From: Myxococcales bacterium
Lineage (GTDB): Bacteria; Myxococcota_A; Polyangia; Fen-1088
NCBI GenBank assembly: GCA_003142855.1
Contig: PLNW01000038.1
Location: forward strand, 3,882 to 38,859
DNA: 34,978 bases
Direction: 5' to 3'
Below, in pieces: positions 25,739-34,319 of the stretch (its first letter is position 1; each line of letters starts with the position of its first letter). The position numbers and the translations under genes are program-made. The notes beneath the pieces are model-generated. The model made no database searches and had not been told where the DNA came from. It saw nothing but the letters and a program-made list of their open reading frames with translations.

Positions 25739-25886
25739 ACCGATCGGAAACGCGGCCGACGCGGCCAGCACACTATTCCCTGCGCGCACGGGAGCCGTGG
25801 TCGGCTGCAAGACTCTGTGTTCGCATTCCGCGCGCAAAACCGTGTCAGTCCGGCGTGCCACCTTGGATGGCGAAAGGAGATACGCC

Positions 25887-28040
25887 GTGAGCGACCATCC
25901 TCTTCTCTCCCGACACCGCAGAAGCTATCCAATTCTCGACCCAGCCCGCGATCCGTTCGCCGATACCGTGCTCGACTACACCTACAACCTGGCGGCCAGC
26001 GGCGCACTGTTGATCCCCGAGCACATCGCGTATTACGACGATAAGCGCAACCTGGTGCGGTCCTTGGTCGCGCGCCACCCGACGCCCACTGAGCGGCGCC
26101 TGCTCGCGGCCAAGCGCAACGATGACGAGGCTCTTGCCGAGGCGCTCAAATCGCTGCTCCGGCGCACCAAACGCCGCATGCGCACCCCAGCCCCGCCGGC
26201 AGTGCCGGTCACCGCCAACCTGCAGGTCGTCGCCCGCACGCTGGGTCTCAGCGAAACCGAGACGGCGGTGCTCCTGTTCGCCATCACCTGCCCCCGCCAG
26301 GACATGCAGAAACTGCTGGACCCAATTTCCTGCCGCGGCCTACGCGGACCCGCAGTCCTGATCGCCGCTGCCCTGGCCGAGCCGACCGACAAGGTCGAGG
26401 CTGCCCTCGACCGGAAGAGCCGCCTGGTCACGAGTGGCCTGGTCGAACTTTGTGACAACGGCGATCTCGACGATCGCGTCCAGGCCGACAAGCGCCTGGA
26501 GAACCTGCTTTTCGCGCCCAGCCTCAATGCCACCATGTTCGTCGATCGCTTCCTGCCAACCGCTCCGGCGCCGACCCTGGCGACCGACGACTTCGCGCAT
26601 CTGGCCAGCGAGATCGCGATGGCGCGCAAACTGCTGGATGCGGCGCTGGACGCGCGCACGCCAGGGATCAACCTGCTGCTGCACGGACCAACTGGAACGG
26701 GCAAGTCCGAGTTGGCGCGCCTGCTCGGCCGCGAACTCGGCGTCCCGCTGCTGGTGGCCGGGCGCGAGGATTCCGCAGGCGAGTCGCCTACAGCGCGCGA
26801 GCGCCTGACATCGCTGCTGCTGGGAAACAAGCTGCTCTGCAATAGTCGTGGCCTACTGGTGTTCGACGAGCTGGAGGATCTCTTCGACGACAATCCGCTT
26901 GCCAGGTTTTTTGGAGGAAACACCGACGAAGGTCCCGACCGGCGCATGATGTCCAAGCAGTGGTTCAACCTGCTGCTGGAGACCAACCCGGTGCCGACCA
27001 TCTGGATTTCGAACCGCGTGTACGGGATGGACCGGGCGTTTCTGCGGCGATTCGCCTTCGTCATCGAGGTGGGCGACTTCACCGCCGGGCAGCGCCGGCG
27101 CGCCTGGATCAAGCACCTGGGCGGCGAGAACATCCTGCCGGCCAGCGACGTCGATACGCTTGCCCAGCGTTTCGAGCTGAGCCCCGCGCACATCGGGGCT
27201 GCGGTGTCGGCCGCGCGCCTGGCCTCGGGCGGAGCGTTCGACCGCACCATGCTGGAAACCATCCTTAAGCCGGCCGAGCGTGTTCTGCACGGCCGCAAGG
27301 CACCGCCGCTCGTGTTTCATGCTGCCCGCTATATGCCCGAACTGGTCAACACCAAGGCCGACCTGGCTGACGTCGAACGCAGGCTTCTGGCGTGGCGGCC
27401 GGGCGACGGCCAGGGGGTGTCGCTGTGTCTCTACGGTCCACCCGGCACCGGCAAGTCCGAGTTCGTGCGCTACCTCGCGCACCGCTCGGACCGAATGCTT
27501 TGCGTGCGCCGCGCCTCGGACATCCTGGACAAGTACGTCGGCGGCACCGAGCACCAGATTGCGGAAGCTTTCGAGGAGGCGCGCCGGGACGGAGCCTTCC
27601 TGCTGTTCGACGAGGCCGACTCGTTTCTGAACGACCGTCGCGGGGCGACCCGGTCCTGGGAAGTGACGGCGGTGAACGAGTTTCTGCAGCAACTGGAGGT
27701 GTTCCCCGGCGTGGTGGCCTGCACGACCAATCTGTTTCGCAGCCTGGACCAGGCGTCACTGCGGCGTTTCGTGTTCAAGATCCCGTTCCTGTTCCTGCGG
27801 CCTGAGCAGGCGTTGCTAGCTTTCCAGCGCACAATGGCCGACCTCGGTGGGACGGGCGAGGTCCCGTCTGCGGTGGAATCCGCGCTCGCCCACTTCAGAA
27901 ACCTGACCCCTGGGGACTTCGCCGCTGTCCGCCGCCGATTGTTGTGTCCGGGCCGCGCGCCCACTGCAGAAAATCTGCTGGCCGAGCTGCAGGCCGAGGT
28001 CCACGTGAAGGAGAGCACGGCGGGGAGGATCGGGTTTTGA
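25887..28040 (+). CDS. Double-AAA ATPase
   Basis: A 717-residue protein starting at GTG 25887, preceded by AAAGGAG seven bases upstream; this site decides the start. Residues 1-210 are a helical region with basic stretches. AAA module 1 has Walker A GPTGTGKS at 267-274 and Walker B GLLVFDELEDLFDD near 322-335. Module 2 has Walker A GPPGTGKS at 517-524 and Walker B FLLFDEADSFLNDR near 571-584, with arginine-finger-like 'LRRFVFKIPF' after it. Module 1 has 'LRRFAFVIEV' in the same place. Both sites look active, so this is probably a ring-forming remodeller. Its stop overlaps the start of the nuclease gene behind it (TTGA), which ties the two together. Confidence 0.93.
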   Translation: MSDHPLLSRHRRSYPILDPARDPFADTVLDYTYNLAASGALLIPEHIAYYDDKRNLVRSLVARHPTPTERRLLAAKRNDDEALAEALKSLLRRTKRRMRTPAPPAVPVTANLQVVARTLGLSETETAVLLFAITCPRQDMQKLLDPISCRGLRGPAVLIAAALAEPTDKVEAALDRKSRLVTSGLVELCDNGDLDDRVQADKRLENLLFAPSLNATMFVDRFLPTAPAPTLATDDFAHLASEIAMARKLLDAALDARTPGINLLLHGPTGTGKSELARLLGRELGVPLLVAGREDSAGESPTARERLTSLLLGNKLLCNSRGLLVFDELEDLFDDNPLARFFGGNTDEGPDRRMMSKQWFNLLLETNPVPTIWISNRVYGMDRAFLRRFAFVIEVGDFTAGQRRRAWIKHLGGENILPASDVDTLAQRFELSPAHIGAAVSAARLASGGAFDRTMLETILKPAERVLHGRKAPPLVFHAARYMPELVNTKADLADVERRLLAWRPGDGQGVSLCLYGPPGTGKSEFVRYLAHRSDRMLCVRRASDILDKYVGGTEHQIAEAFEEARRDGAFLLFDEADSFLNDRRGATRSWEVTAVNEFLQQLEVFPGVVACTTNLFRSLDQASLRRFVFKIPFLFLRPEQALLAFQRTMADLGGTGEVPSAVESALAHFRNLTPGDFAAVRRRLLCPGRAPTAENLLAELQAEVHVKESTAGRIGF

Positions 28041-28642
28041 ACGACGACGGCGCTCCTGTTGAGTTCGTTCCGCCCAGCACGAGGCGGCTGTGCGTGATCC
28101 GTCGCGGCCATCAGGTGGTGCGCCAATGGCACATTCCGAAGCCAGTGGTGCTGGTGGACACGCGCGAACAGATGCCCTGGTGTTTGCTCGACAATCACCC
28201 GAACTGGATCGGCGGGGAGAAGCGCGTCGCTCTGGCGGCCGGCGACTACTCCGTCGAGGGCATGCAGGATATCCTGGCGCTCGAACGCAAATCCATGCCC
28301 GACGCCATCCGCAGCATCACGGCGGACCGGGCGCGCTTCATTCGTTCGTGCGCCCACCTGGCGCAATTCCGCTGGAAGGCCATCCTGATCGAGGCCACCT
28401 ACGAGGACATGAAGTCACCGTACGCCAACATCGAGGGGCTGGAGACCGAAGCGCACCCAAACGCCGTCGTCGGCACCCTGGACGCAATCGAAGCCAAGTT
28501 CGGCATCCCGGTGTTGTACACGTCGCGTGTTCGCTCCCTGGCCGAGGAGCGGGCGGCGAGCTGGCTGTCAAAGCACTTCACGTACTGGTGGCTGGAAGAG
28601 CATGGCCATGGACGAGTGCTGATCGATGAGGATGGGTTGTAG
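28037..28642 (+). CDS. ERCC4/XPF-type nuclease, coupled to the AAA ATPase
   Basis: A 201-residue protein with the ERCC4 nuclease pattern: Asp41-Thr-Arg-Glu44 (VLVDTREQ), 'LAAGDYSVEGM' with Asp70, and Glu83-Arg-Lys85 (LALERKS), followed by 'DAIRSITADRARFIRSC'. Those are the V-D-x-R-E, G-D-Y and E-R-K motifs of the XPF family, which cut branched DNA. No helix-hairpin-helix or helicase part is attached. The start is a TTG at 28037 overlapping the AAA stop, with GGGGAGG upstream; family sequence does not begin until later, so an unusual start fits. Motor plus nuclease in one overlap suggests a working pair in repair or defence. Confidence 0.88.
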   Translation: MNDDGAPVEFVPPSTRRLCVIRRGHQVVRQWHIPKPVVLVDTREQMPWCLLDNHPNWIGGEKRVALAAGDYSVEGMQDILALERKSMPDAIRSITADRARFIRSCAHLAQFRWKAILIEATYEDMKSPYANIEGLETEAHPNAVVGTLDAIEAKFGIPVLYTSRVRSLAEERAASWLSKHFTYWWLEEHGHGRVLIDEDGL

Positions 28643-28676
28643 GGCACGTGTGGGAGTGTTCGCACGCCCGCAAGAT

Positions 28677-29045
28677 TCAGCGTGCGGCGCGCCGCATGCG
28701 TTTCAACGACCGGAGCACGAACCCGCCCATGCCGCCGCGCCGGGCGATGTACGCGGGCGCTCGCGACGGCAGGCCGAGCGCGCGCATGACAACGTAGTTC
28801 GCGGCGTCGCTCTCGGTCCCGAGCGACGATCCTGGTATCGACGACGAAAGGCCACTTGCGCAGACATATCTCCTGGCCGACGGATCGTCCAGACGACAGG
28901 GGAAATCCACCGACAAGTGCGCGACCTTGTGACGGCGCTGATAGACATCTGGGCCACCCTTCTTTCCAGGCGTCCCACTTGTGGCGTAGATTGGGGCATC
29001 CAAGTGAGAGTCTCTTTGAGTCCAGATCGTCGCCAGGCCGAACAT
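28677..29045 (-). CDS. Possible small hypothetical gene
   Basis: A 122-residue frame with high third-position GC in its second half ('AANYVVMRALGLPSRAPAYI', then 'FVLRSLKRMRRAAR'), which reads like a real basic C-terminus. The first part is less convincing and no ribosome site is clear at 29045. It faces the ERCC4 gene and points away from the downstream cassette. If it is not a gene, the stretch 28643-29182 is simply non-coding and contains nothing else I can name apart from the expected promoter of the cassette. Confidence 0.35.
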   Translation of the reverse strand: MFGLATIWTQRDSHLDAPIYATSGTPGKKGGPDVYQRRHKVAHLSVDFPCRLDDPSARRYVCASGLSSSIPGSSLGTESDAANYVVMRALGLPSRAPAYIARRGGMGGFVLRSLKRMRRAAR

Positions 29046-29182
29046 CTGCTCGTTTCTAGGCGTAGCGGCCTTTCGTCGCCGAGCGAGTGCGATACGCCGC
29101 CGCGGATACCGGGGCGTTTCCGGTTCTCCATGCGCAACTCGTGGCCGCGTCCTGCGGTGGCGCCCGTGCGCAGATTCCCTTC

Positions 29183-30292
29183 ATGACCACCACCGTCTTT
29201 TGGAACGTCTCCCACAAGCGTCAGCGAGACCGCGCGGCCGACCCGCTCGGTCTCGACGCGCTCCGCGAAGCGATGGCTGACTGCCTCGTACCTCACCTCA
29301 CGGGCGGCACTCGGCACGCGGTCGACTACTTGTGGGTGCTCGTGGGGCTCCGATGGGCCCACGAGACCGCGACGACGCCAGTTGATGCGGACGTCTGGGA
29401 AGAGTTTCGGAAGTTTGAACGTGCTCTCAAGCAGTACTGGCAGAAATTCACGCCTCGTCGCGACTACCTCGGCAAGCTTGAGGTATCGGATCGATGCAAT
29501 GGCGACCGGCCAGACGTGAGTCGACCTATCCTCGTGAACGAGCGGGCGACGGGCCTTCTGGGTACCTACATCGCGTCGCTCCGTGCTATCGGCCTCGTGG
29601 ACACCAAACATCTCGCACCGACCAAGGCCGGCGAGACCCTGGTTCGCGGTGTCGAACTGCCCGCGCGAGCGCGGACGTTCACGAGTTGGCCAGCCCTGCG
29701 CGCGGTGTTTGAACCTACAGAGCGCGACCTCCAGCGGCGCCGGCCAGGACTCGGCCCGCACGTCTTCCTCGATGAACGAATGCGCCGCGCGGCGATCGCC
29801 TTCGCCTCGCGTCGCTGTGCCGCCACATGGTATGCGTGCGATAGGAGTCACCTCAGCGCCGAGCAACGAAGGGTTGCGCGCGCATGCGCCGCAGTGCTCG
29901 ACGTCGAGAGGGCGATGGTCACGGGCTTCGCCGATCTCCTGGACGGGAGGAGGCGGCTCGATGGGAGTCGGAAAGCCCAACTCCGGGCAACGGCGGCACG
30001 CGTGTTGGCAAGGCGACCGATCCCTGATCTATGGTCGCATCACGCTCTCGCGACTGCATTAGAGCGGGCTTGGACCCTGCTCGCGCGAGGCCCGTCTCCC
30101 GAATCGGCGCTGCTCAACCTCCACATCGAGGTTACGAAGTGCGCGCGCGGGAACGACCCATGGATCCAAGAAATCGGCGAGCACACGCTCGTCGATTTTC
30201 GGCCCACGTTCGGCGGTCGTGACTTCCGGTTCGGAAACCTGGCGCGATTGGTGTCGGAAACCAGATGGAGTAACAGTGCAGCTCGAGCCTGA
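29183..30292 (+). CDS. Hypothetical protein (DUF6361-like), first gene of the PLD/helicase cassette
   Basis: A 369-residue protein. Its N-terminus (TTTVFWNVSHKRQRDRAADP, then 'LDALREAMADCLVPHLTGG' and 'YLWVLVGLRWAHE') resembles DUF6361 proteins, which begin with a 'W.d.S...R......ir...D...PG....ry.lf..W' pattern. I am not certain of the assignment. No catalytic motif stands out; the rest is helical and arginine-rich. I chose ATG 29183; an upstream frame to 29087 has no support. The PLD gene begins 17 nt before this gene ends. By position it may be the recognition or regulatory member of the cassette. Confidence 0.8.
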   Translation: MTTTVFWNVSHKRQRDRAADPLGLDALREAMADCLVPHLTGGTRHAVDYLWVLVGLRWAHETATTPVDADVWEEFRKFERALKQYWQKFTPRRDYLGKLEVSDRCNGDRPDVSRPILVNERATGLLGTYIASLRAIGLVDTKHLAPTKAGETLVRGVELPARARTFTSWPALRAVFEPTERDLQRRRPGLGPHVFLDERMRRAAIAFASRRCAATWYACDRSHLSAEQRRVARACAAVLDVERAMVTGFADLLDGRRRLDGSRKAQLRATAARVLARRPIPDLWSHHALATALERAWTLLARGPSPESALLNLHIEVTKCARGNDPWIQEIGEHTLVDFRPTFGGRDFRFGNLARLVSETRWSNSAARA

Positions 30293-32126
30293 CCGCGCGT
30301 CGGTCCTCGACCGCCTCTGTGCCCGGCTCGGGGCGAGCGGGGCGCGGCCGCGCGCGATCCTCGGGTGTACCTACCCGTTCAAGACGGCGATCTTTGCCGA
30401 GATCCTGGAGCATATCGCCAAGGCCCTCAGCATCGACGCTGCCGATCTCGGCCGCATCCCCGTCGACGTCGTCTGCGACAAGAGGCTCTATCGTGGGCAT
30501 GCCTTGGATCGCCGCTTCCGCGTCCACCTCTACCCGCACGAGCAACTCTTCCACCCCAAGCTCCTGATGATCCTACTCGAAAACGAAGTCATCTGGATCT
30601 CGGGCTCGGGGAACCTGACCGCCGCCGGGTACTGCTCGAACCGCGAGATCGCGCTCCTGCACGAGCCCGGCGATTTGAAGCTCCCCCCTACACTTCGTCG
30701 CCTCCTCGCCAAGCTCCCCGGGGACGCAGCCGGTGTCATCCGGGACGCAACCGGGGATGGACCGCGCGGTTCCTCGCGGCGGGGTGGCCGGTTCGTGACC
30801 AGCCTCGACAGTCGCATTGGGCGAGAGTTTCTGTCGCGTGCTCCGCGCGGCGTCCATGAGATATGCATCCTCGCCCCCTATTTCGAGCAGGCAAATGGGG
30901 ACGACCCACTCGATCGGGGTTGGCTCGATGCGCTCCGTGCCCGATTCCCGGACGCACTGTTCCGCGTCTACCTTCCGCTCCTCGAGACAGGTCGGCGGCC
31001 CCTCGTTCAGGGCGACCGCGCCCTCTTCGAGGCATTCCGCGACAACCTTCGACAGCTCGACTCACTCCGCTTCTACCCGGTGCGCGACGATCCCGGGCCG
31101 CTCCACGGAAAGCTCGTCGCCCTAGTGTACCGAGGCACAAAAGGACGACGTGCTCGGATTCTCGTTGGCTCGCCGAACCCGAGCCGACGCGCCCTCCTGC
31201 TCCCCGGACGGAACGTCGAGACTGCATGGATCGCCGACGTCAAGGTGTCGGCGCTTGCCGCGTTCCTCGATGGGCTCGACGTTGGCGAAAGCCGCCCACT
31301 CGAAGCGCTCCGGTTTGCGCCGCCCCGGCGCCAATCCGAAATCGCGTGGACGGCTCTCTCTTGCGCCGCCCTCGACCCAGTCACCCGCACATTGTCGCTC
31401 ACGTGGGTCGATGGAAGGCGACGCCAAGAGACGGACGTCTTCTACGGAAGCAGGCGCCTCAAGGTCGAGGCCGACAGTTGCGTCCACGCCTTCGTTCTCG
31501 ACGCGGCACACGGCGCGGTGATGACCTGCCCGAAGAGCGGTGTGCGGGTTCCGACGACTCCAAAGGGAAAGATTGTTCCGGGCTACTGCCCGATCGACGT
31601 GGCGCTCGCAGACCGGATGCTCCTAGGTGCAGTCGAGGCCGAGATGAGCCCCGAGGACTGGCTCGCCCTCCTCGGCTCGGATCCTGGGCGCAGCGTCGGC
31701 TTCTTCGGGGAGGCATCCAGCCGAGGGACCGGACGCACGTTTCAAACTAGGACGGGCGCCTTCGGCCCTTCAGAGCGGGTCAGAGACCTCGCGGGCCACC
31801 TCCGTCACACACTGAAGCGGCTCCGCCTAGAACCCTGGTCCAGGGCGGAACGTGAGGCGTCCTTCCGCGTGCTGCGTGGCATCTTCGCGAGCCACGACCC
31901 TGCGTCATCCGGCCTCGCGACGGACGACCGAATTTGGCGTGCGTGGGTTCGCGCAGAGATCATTCGCTTCGCCGCGTATGCGGCGAGGGATCGTGAGGTC
32001 CGAGGGCAGGGTCTCTCGGGTCCGCTCCGCTCGCTTGCAAGCGAGCTCCGGGGACAGCTCGACCTACGCGCAGTGCCGGCACTCGCCCGAGCGCAGGTCC
32101 ACCTCGTTGCGAGCGATCTTCCATGA
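30276..32126 (+). CDS. Phospholipase D-type (HKD) nuclease-like protein
   Basis: A 616-residue protein with two PLD half-sites: His93-Pro-Lys95 followed by GSGNLTAAGYCSNREIAL (110-127), and His277-Gly-Lys279 followed by GSPNPSRRALLL (298-309). This pair of HxK and GS.N motifs is the mark of PLD-fold enzymes, many of them DNA or RNA nucleases. The long C-terminal part, about 320-616, has a beta-rich region around 370-430 and then helices, with no motif I know. The GTG at 30276 has GGAG just upstream and lies inside the end of the preceding gene. Its stop overlaps the helicase start (ATGA). Confidence 0.88.
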   Translation: MQLEPDRASVLDRLCARLGASGARPRAILGCTYPFKTAIFAEILEHIAKALSIDAADLGRIPVDVVCDKRLYRGHALDRRFRVHLYPHEQLFHPKLLMILLENEVIWISGSGNLTAAGYCSNREIALLHEPGDLKLPPTLRRLLAKLPGDAAGVIRDATGDGPRGSSRRGGRFVTSLDSRIGREFLSRAPRGVHEICILAPYFEQANGDDPLDRGWLDALRARFPDALFRVYLPLLETGRRPLVQGDRALFEAFRDNLRQLDSLRFYPVRDDPGPLHGKLVALVYRGTKGRRARILVGSPNPSRRALLLPGRNVETAWIADVKVSALAAFLDGLDVGESRPLEALRFAPPRRQSEIAWTALSCAALDPVTRTLSLTWVDGRRRQETDVFYGSRRLKVEADSCVHAFVLDAAHGAVMTCPKSGVRVPTTPKGKIVPGYCPIDVALADRMLLGAVEAEMSPEDWLALLGSDPGRSVGFFGEASSRGTGRTFQTRTGAFGPSERVRDLAGHLRHTLKRLRLEPWSRAEREASFRVLRGIFASHDPASSGLATDDRIWRAWVRAEIIRFAAYAARDREVRGQGLSGPLRSLASELRGQLDLRAVPALARAQVHLVASDLP

Positions 32127-34252
32127 GGGCGACCCCCTGGTTTGGCCGTGGGTGCCCCTGCGACCTTTCGCGCTTTGCCATGAAGACAGGTGGCGTGCTC
32201 GCGAACGAGCCGGCGGCGTTTCGTGCGCAGAACCGCCGCGCCGCCGGCGTTTACCGGCGTCTCTATGAAGATGGCGCGCCCGGGGTTCTCCTCGCGGACG
32301 AAGTTGGGAAGGGGAAGACGTATGTGGCGCTCGGAGTGGTCTTCGCGCTCCTCGCCCGAAAGCGCCGAAGCCGCGTGGTGATCCTGACCCACAGCGGACG
32401 CATGGCGAAAGAGTGGGAGCATCGGTGGCGAGTCGAGATGAAGGAGAACTGCCGGGCCTACGGCGAGCGTTTCGAGGAGGAATGGGCCCCATCGCAGTTC
32501 GCATCCATCACCGAACTCTGCAATGCCTACGACGAAGACGAGCCGCCGCGGGTCGCGATCGGGTCGTACGAGACTTTGAAGAAGTATGGCGACAAGCTTG
32601 ATGAGGTCTACGATCTCCACGAAATCCTCGGCTGGGTGAACGACTGCTTCGGCGTGCGCCTAACGAAGCAGCACCGCCGCGAACTCATCCGGAGCGCCCT
32701 CGGTCAGTTCGACTTTCGCCGAGCGCTCAGACGCGCAAGGGTGAGCCGTGCTGAAGCCCACCGGCTTCTCCGAGCCTGCTTCGATCCCGACGCCAAGGAG
32801 TGGAAGGTCAAGCCACATCGCGTCCGCGATTTTCTCGATGAGATCCAAGCCGAGCGTCATCGAATCGCGTTGCCGCGACAGATCGATCTCCTCGTTGTCG
32901 ACGAAGCGCACAAACTCGAAGGCACTGCAAGACGGCGCGTCATCACGCTCCTTCTTCACAGGCGCTTCCGGAAGTGCCTGTTCGTTACCGCCACTCCGTT
33001 CGCGCTCTCCGTCGAGCAGTTCCGGCGCCGCCTGCGCGAGTTTGAGCACGCGAGCACGTGTACCCAGTCGTTTCGAGATGAGGTCATAAGTCTTCCCCTC
33101 GGCGAGTTCGCGGACGCGGTCGCCAACGGTGGCGACTACCCCAAGAAGAAGGCGCTCGAAGGCGCGCTCAGGAAGTACATGGTCCGTGATACCTGGGACC
33201 ACGCCAAGACACGGAGCACCCATACATGGCGTTCTTCAGGCCAGGAGGACACGCTGGTCCCCACGCTCATCCTGGAGCGCATCATCGATGGCGTCCTCGC
33301 GGATCGCGGGCAGACGCACATCGCTAGTCGGCGCGAATCACTCTGCTCCTCCTGGGCGGCAGCCGCTTTGTCAATCGATCGCTCGCCCCTCCCGGCCGCC
33401 GCGGGCTGGAGCGATCTCCTCCGTCGGGCGATCAGCGCTCCTTCGGGGAGCCCGCGCCCGGACCCGAAGATGCTTGAAGCCGTCGGGAGGCTCGCGAAGC
33501 TCGCGCTGGGGGGCGAAAAGACTGTGGTCTTCACGCAGCGCATCGCCACAGCAAAGCTTCTTCAGAAGCTCCTGGCGACGCGGCTCGCCGGCATGACCGT
33601 CGACTTCAACCGCCGGAGCGAACGCTGGCGGCGACACGTCGACGGTCTCGCTAACCTCCTCGGCCTCGCCTGCCGTGCGGCACGAGTGCTCGCAAAAGTC
33701 CTCGCACACGCGCCGGACGCTCCGAACCACTGGGATCCCGTGCGTGTGCGTGCGTGGTGGAACCGCCATCGCCCACGCGCATTTCCGCAGGGGGAGGAGA
33801 GCCTCCTCAAACTCGAACCGGCTCTCGGTAAGGGGCGCCGGCTACCGCTCGTTGTTCGCTTCGACTCCGAAAGCGGCGCTGAAGACGCGCATCCGATCGA
33901 GAAGTTCAACCTGCCGTCGGCACCGCTAGTCCTTATCGCGAGCCCGAAAGGGCAGGAGGGCATCGACCTCCACCGATACTGCCGACGCGTGGTCCTGTAC
34001 GACCTCACTTGGAACCCCGCCCACATGGAACAGCGAATCGGCCGCGTCCATCGCCTGGGAGGCGCGCACTCGGCGAAGAAGAAGGTTGAGGTCGTCTACT
34101 GCTATCAGGAGGGGACTTACGAGGCCCTCATGGCCAAGCGAGTTCAGGACCGCTGCAGGATGCTTCGCGTGCTCCTCGGAGCGGGGCAGTGGTTGGATCA
34201 GGATGAGGAGATCGAGGACGTGGAACGGTATCGGATGTCGTTTCCGCCGTAG
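32123..34252 (+). CDS. SNF2-type superfamily-2 helicase
   Basis: A 709-residue motor. Walker A is LLADEVGKGKT (56-66, with GKGKT where SNF2 proteins often have GLGKT), the DEAH box is at 260-263 (LVVDEAHKLEG), motif III is TATPF at 289-293, and the C-terminal RecA part ends with 'IASPKGQEGIDLH', 'YDLTWNPAHMEQRIGRVHRLG'. These match SNF2-like DNA translocases, including those in defence systems. An insert of about 100 residues lies between motifs Ia and II. I use ATG 32123, which overlaps the previous stop; ATG 32180 is the alternative. It is the last gene of the cassette. Confidence 0.92.
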   Translation: MRATPWFGRGCPCDLSRFAMKTGGVLANEPAAFRAQNRRAAGVYRRLYEDGAPGVLLADEVGKGKTYVALGVVFALLARKRRSRVVILTHSGRMAKEWEHRWRVEMKENCRAYGERFEEEWAPSQFASITELCNAYDEDEPPRVAIGSYETLKKYGDKLDEVYDLHEILGWVNDCFGVRLTKQHRRELIRSALGQFDFRRALRRARVSRAEAHRLLRACFDPDAKEWKVKPHRVRDFLDEIQAERHRIALPRQIDLLVVDEAHKLEGTARRRVITLLLHRRFRKCLFVTATPFALSVEQFRRRLREFEHASTCTQSFRDEVISLPLGEFADAVANGGDYPKKKALEGALRKYMVRDTWDHAKTRSTHTWRSSGQEDTLVPTLILERIIDGVLADRGQTHIASRRESLCSSWAAAALSIDRSPLPAAAGWSDLLRRAISAPSGSPRPDPKMLEAVGRLAKLALGGEKTVVFTQRIATAKLLQKLLATRLAGMTVDFNRRSERWRRHVDGLANLLGLACRAARVLAKVLAHAPDAPNHWDPVRVRAWWNRHRPRAFPQGEESLLKLEPALGKGRRLPLVVRFDSESGAEDAHPIEKFNLPSAPLVLIASPKGQEGIDLHRYCRRVVLYDLTWNPAHMEQRIGRVHRLGGAHSAKKKVEVVYCYQEGTYEALMAKRVQDRCRMLRVLLGAGQWLDQDEEIEDVERYRMSFPP

Positions 34253-34319
34253 CGCGCAGCAAACAACAACACCAATACGATGTTCTTCGCCCCGATTGGC
34301 CGGGAAACCGTTTTCGCGA

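Noticed and set aside
26033..27298. 421-codon minus-strand frame over the AAA gene
   Set aside because: Ser/Arg-rich antisense shadow of a gene with two intact AAA modules.
28703..29980. 425-codon minus-strand frame across 28703-29980
   Set aside because: Mostly antisense to the DUF6361-like gene; no start signal or family.
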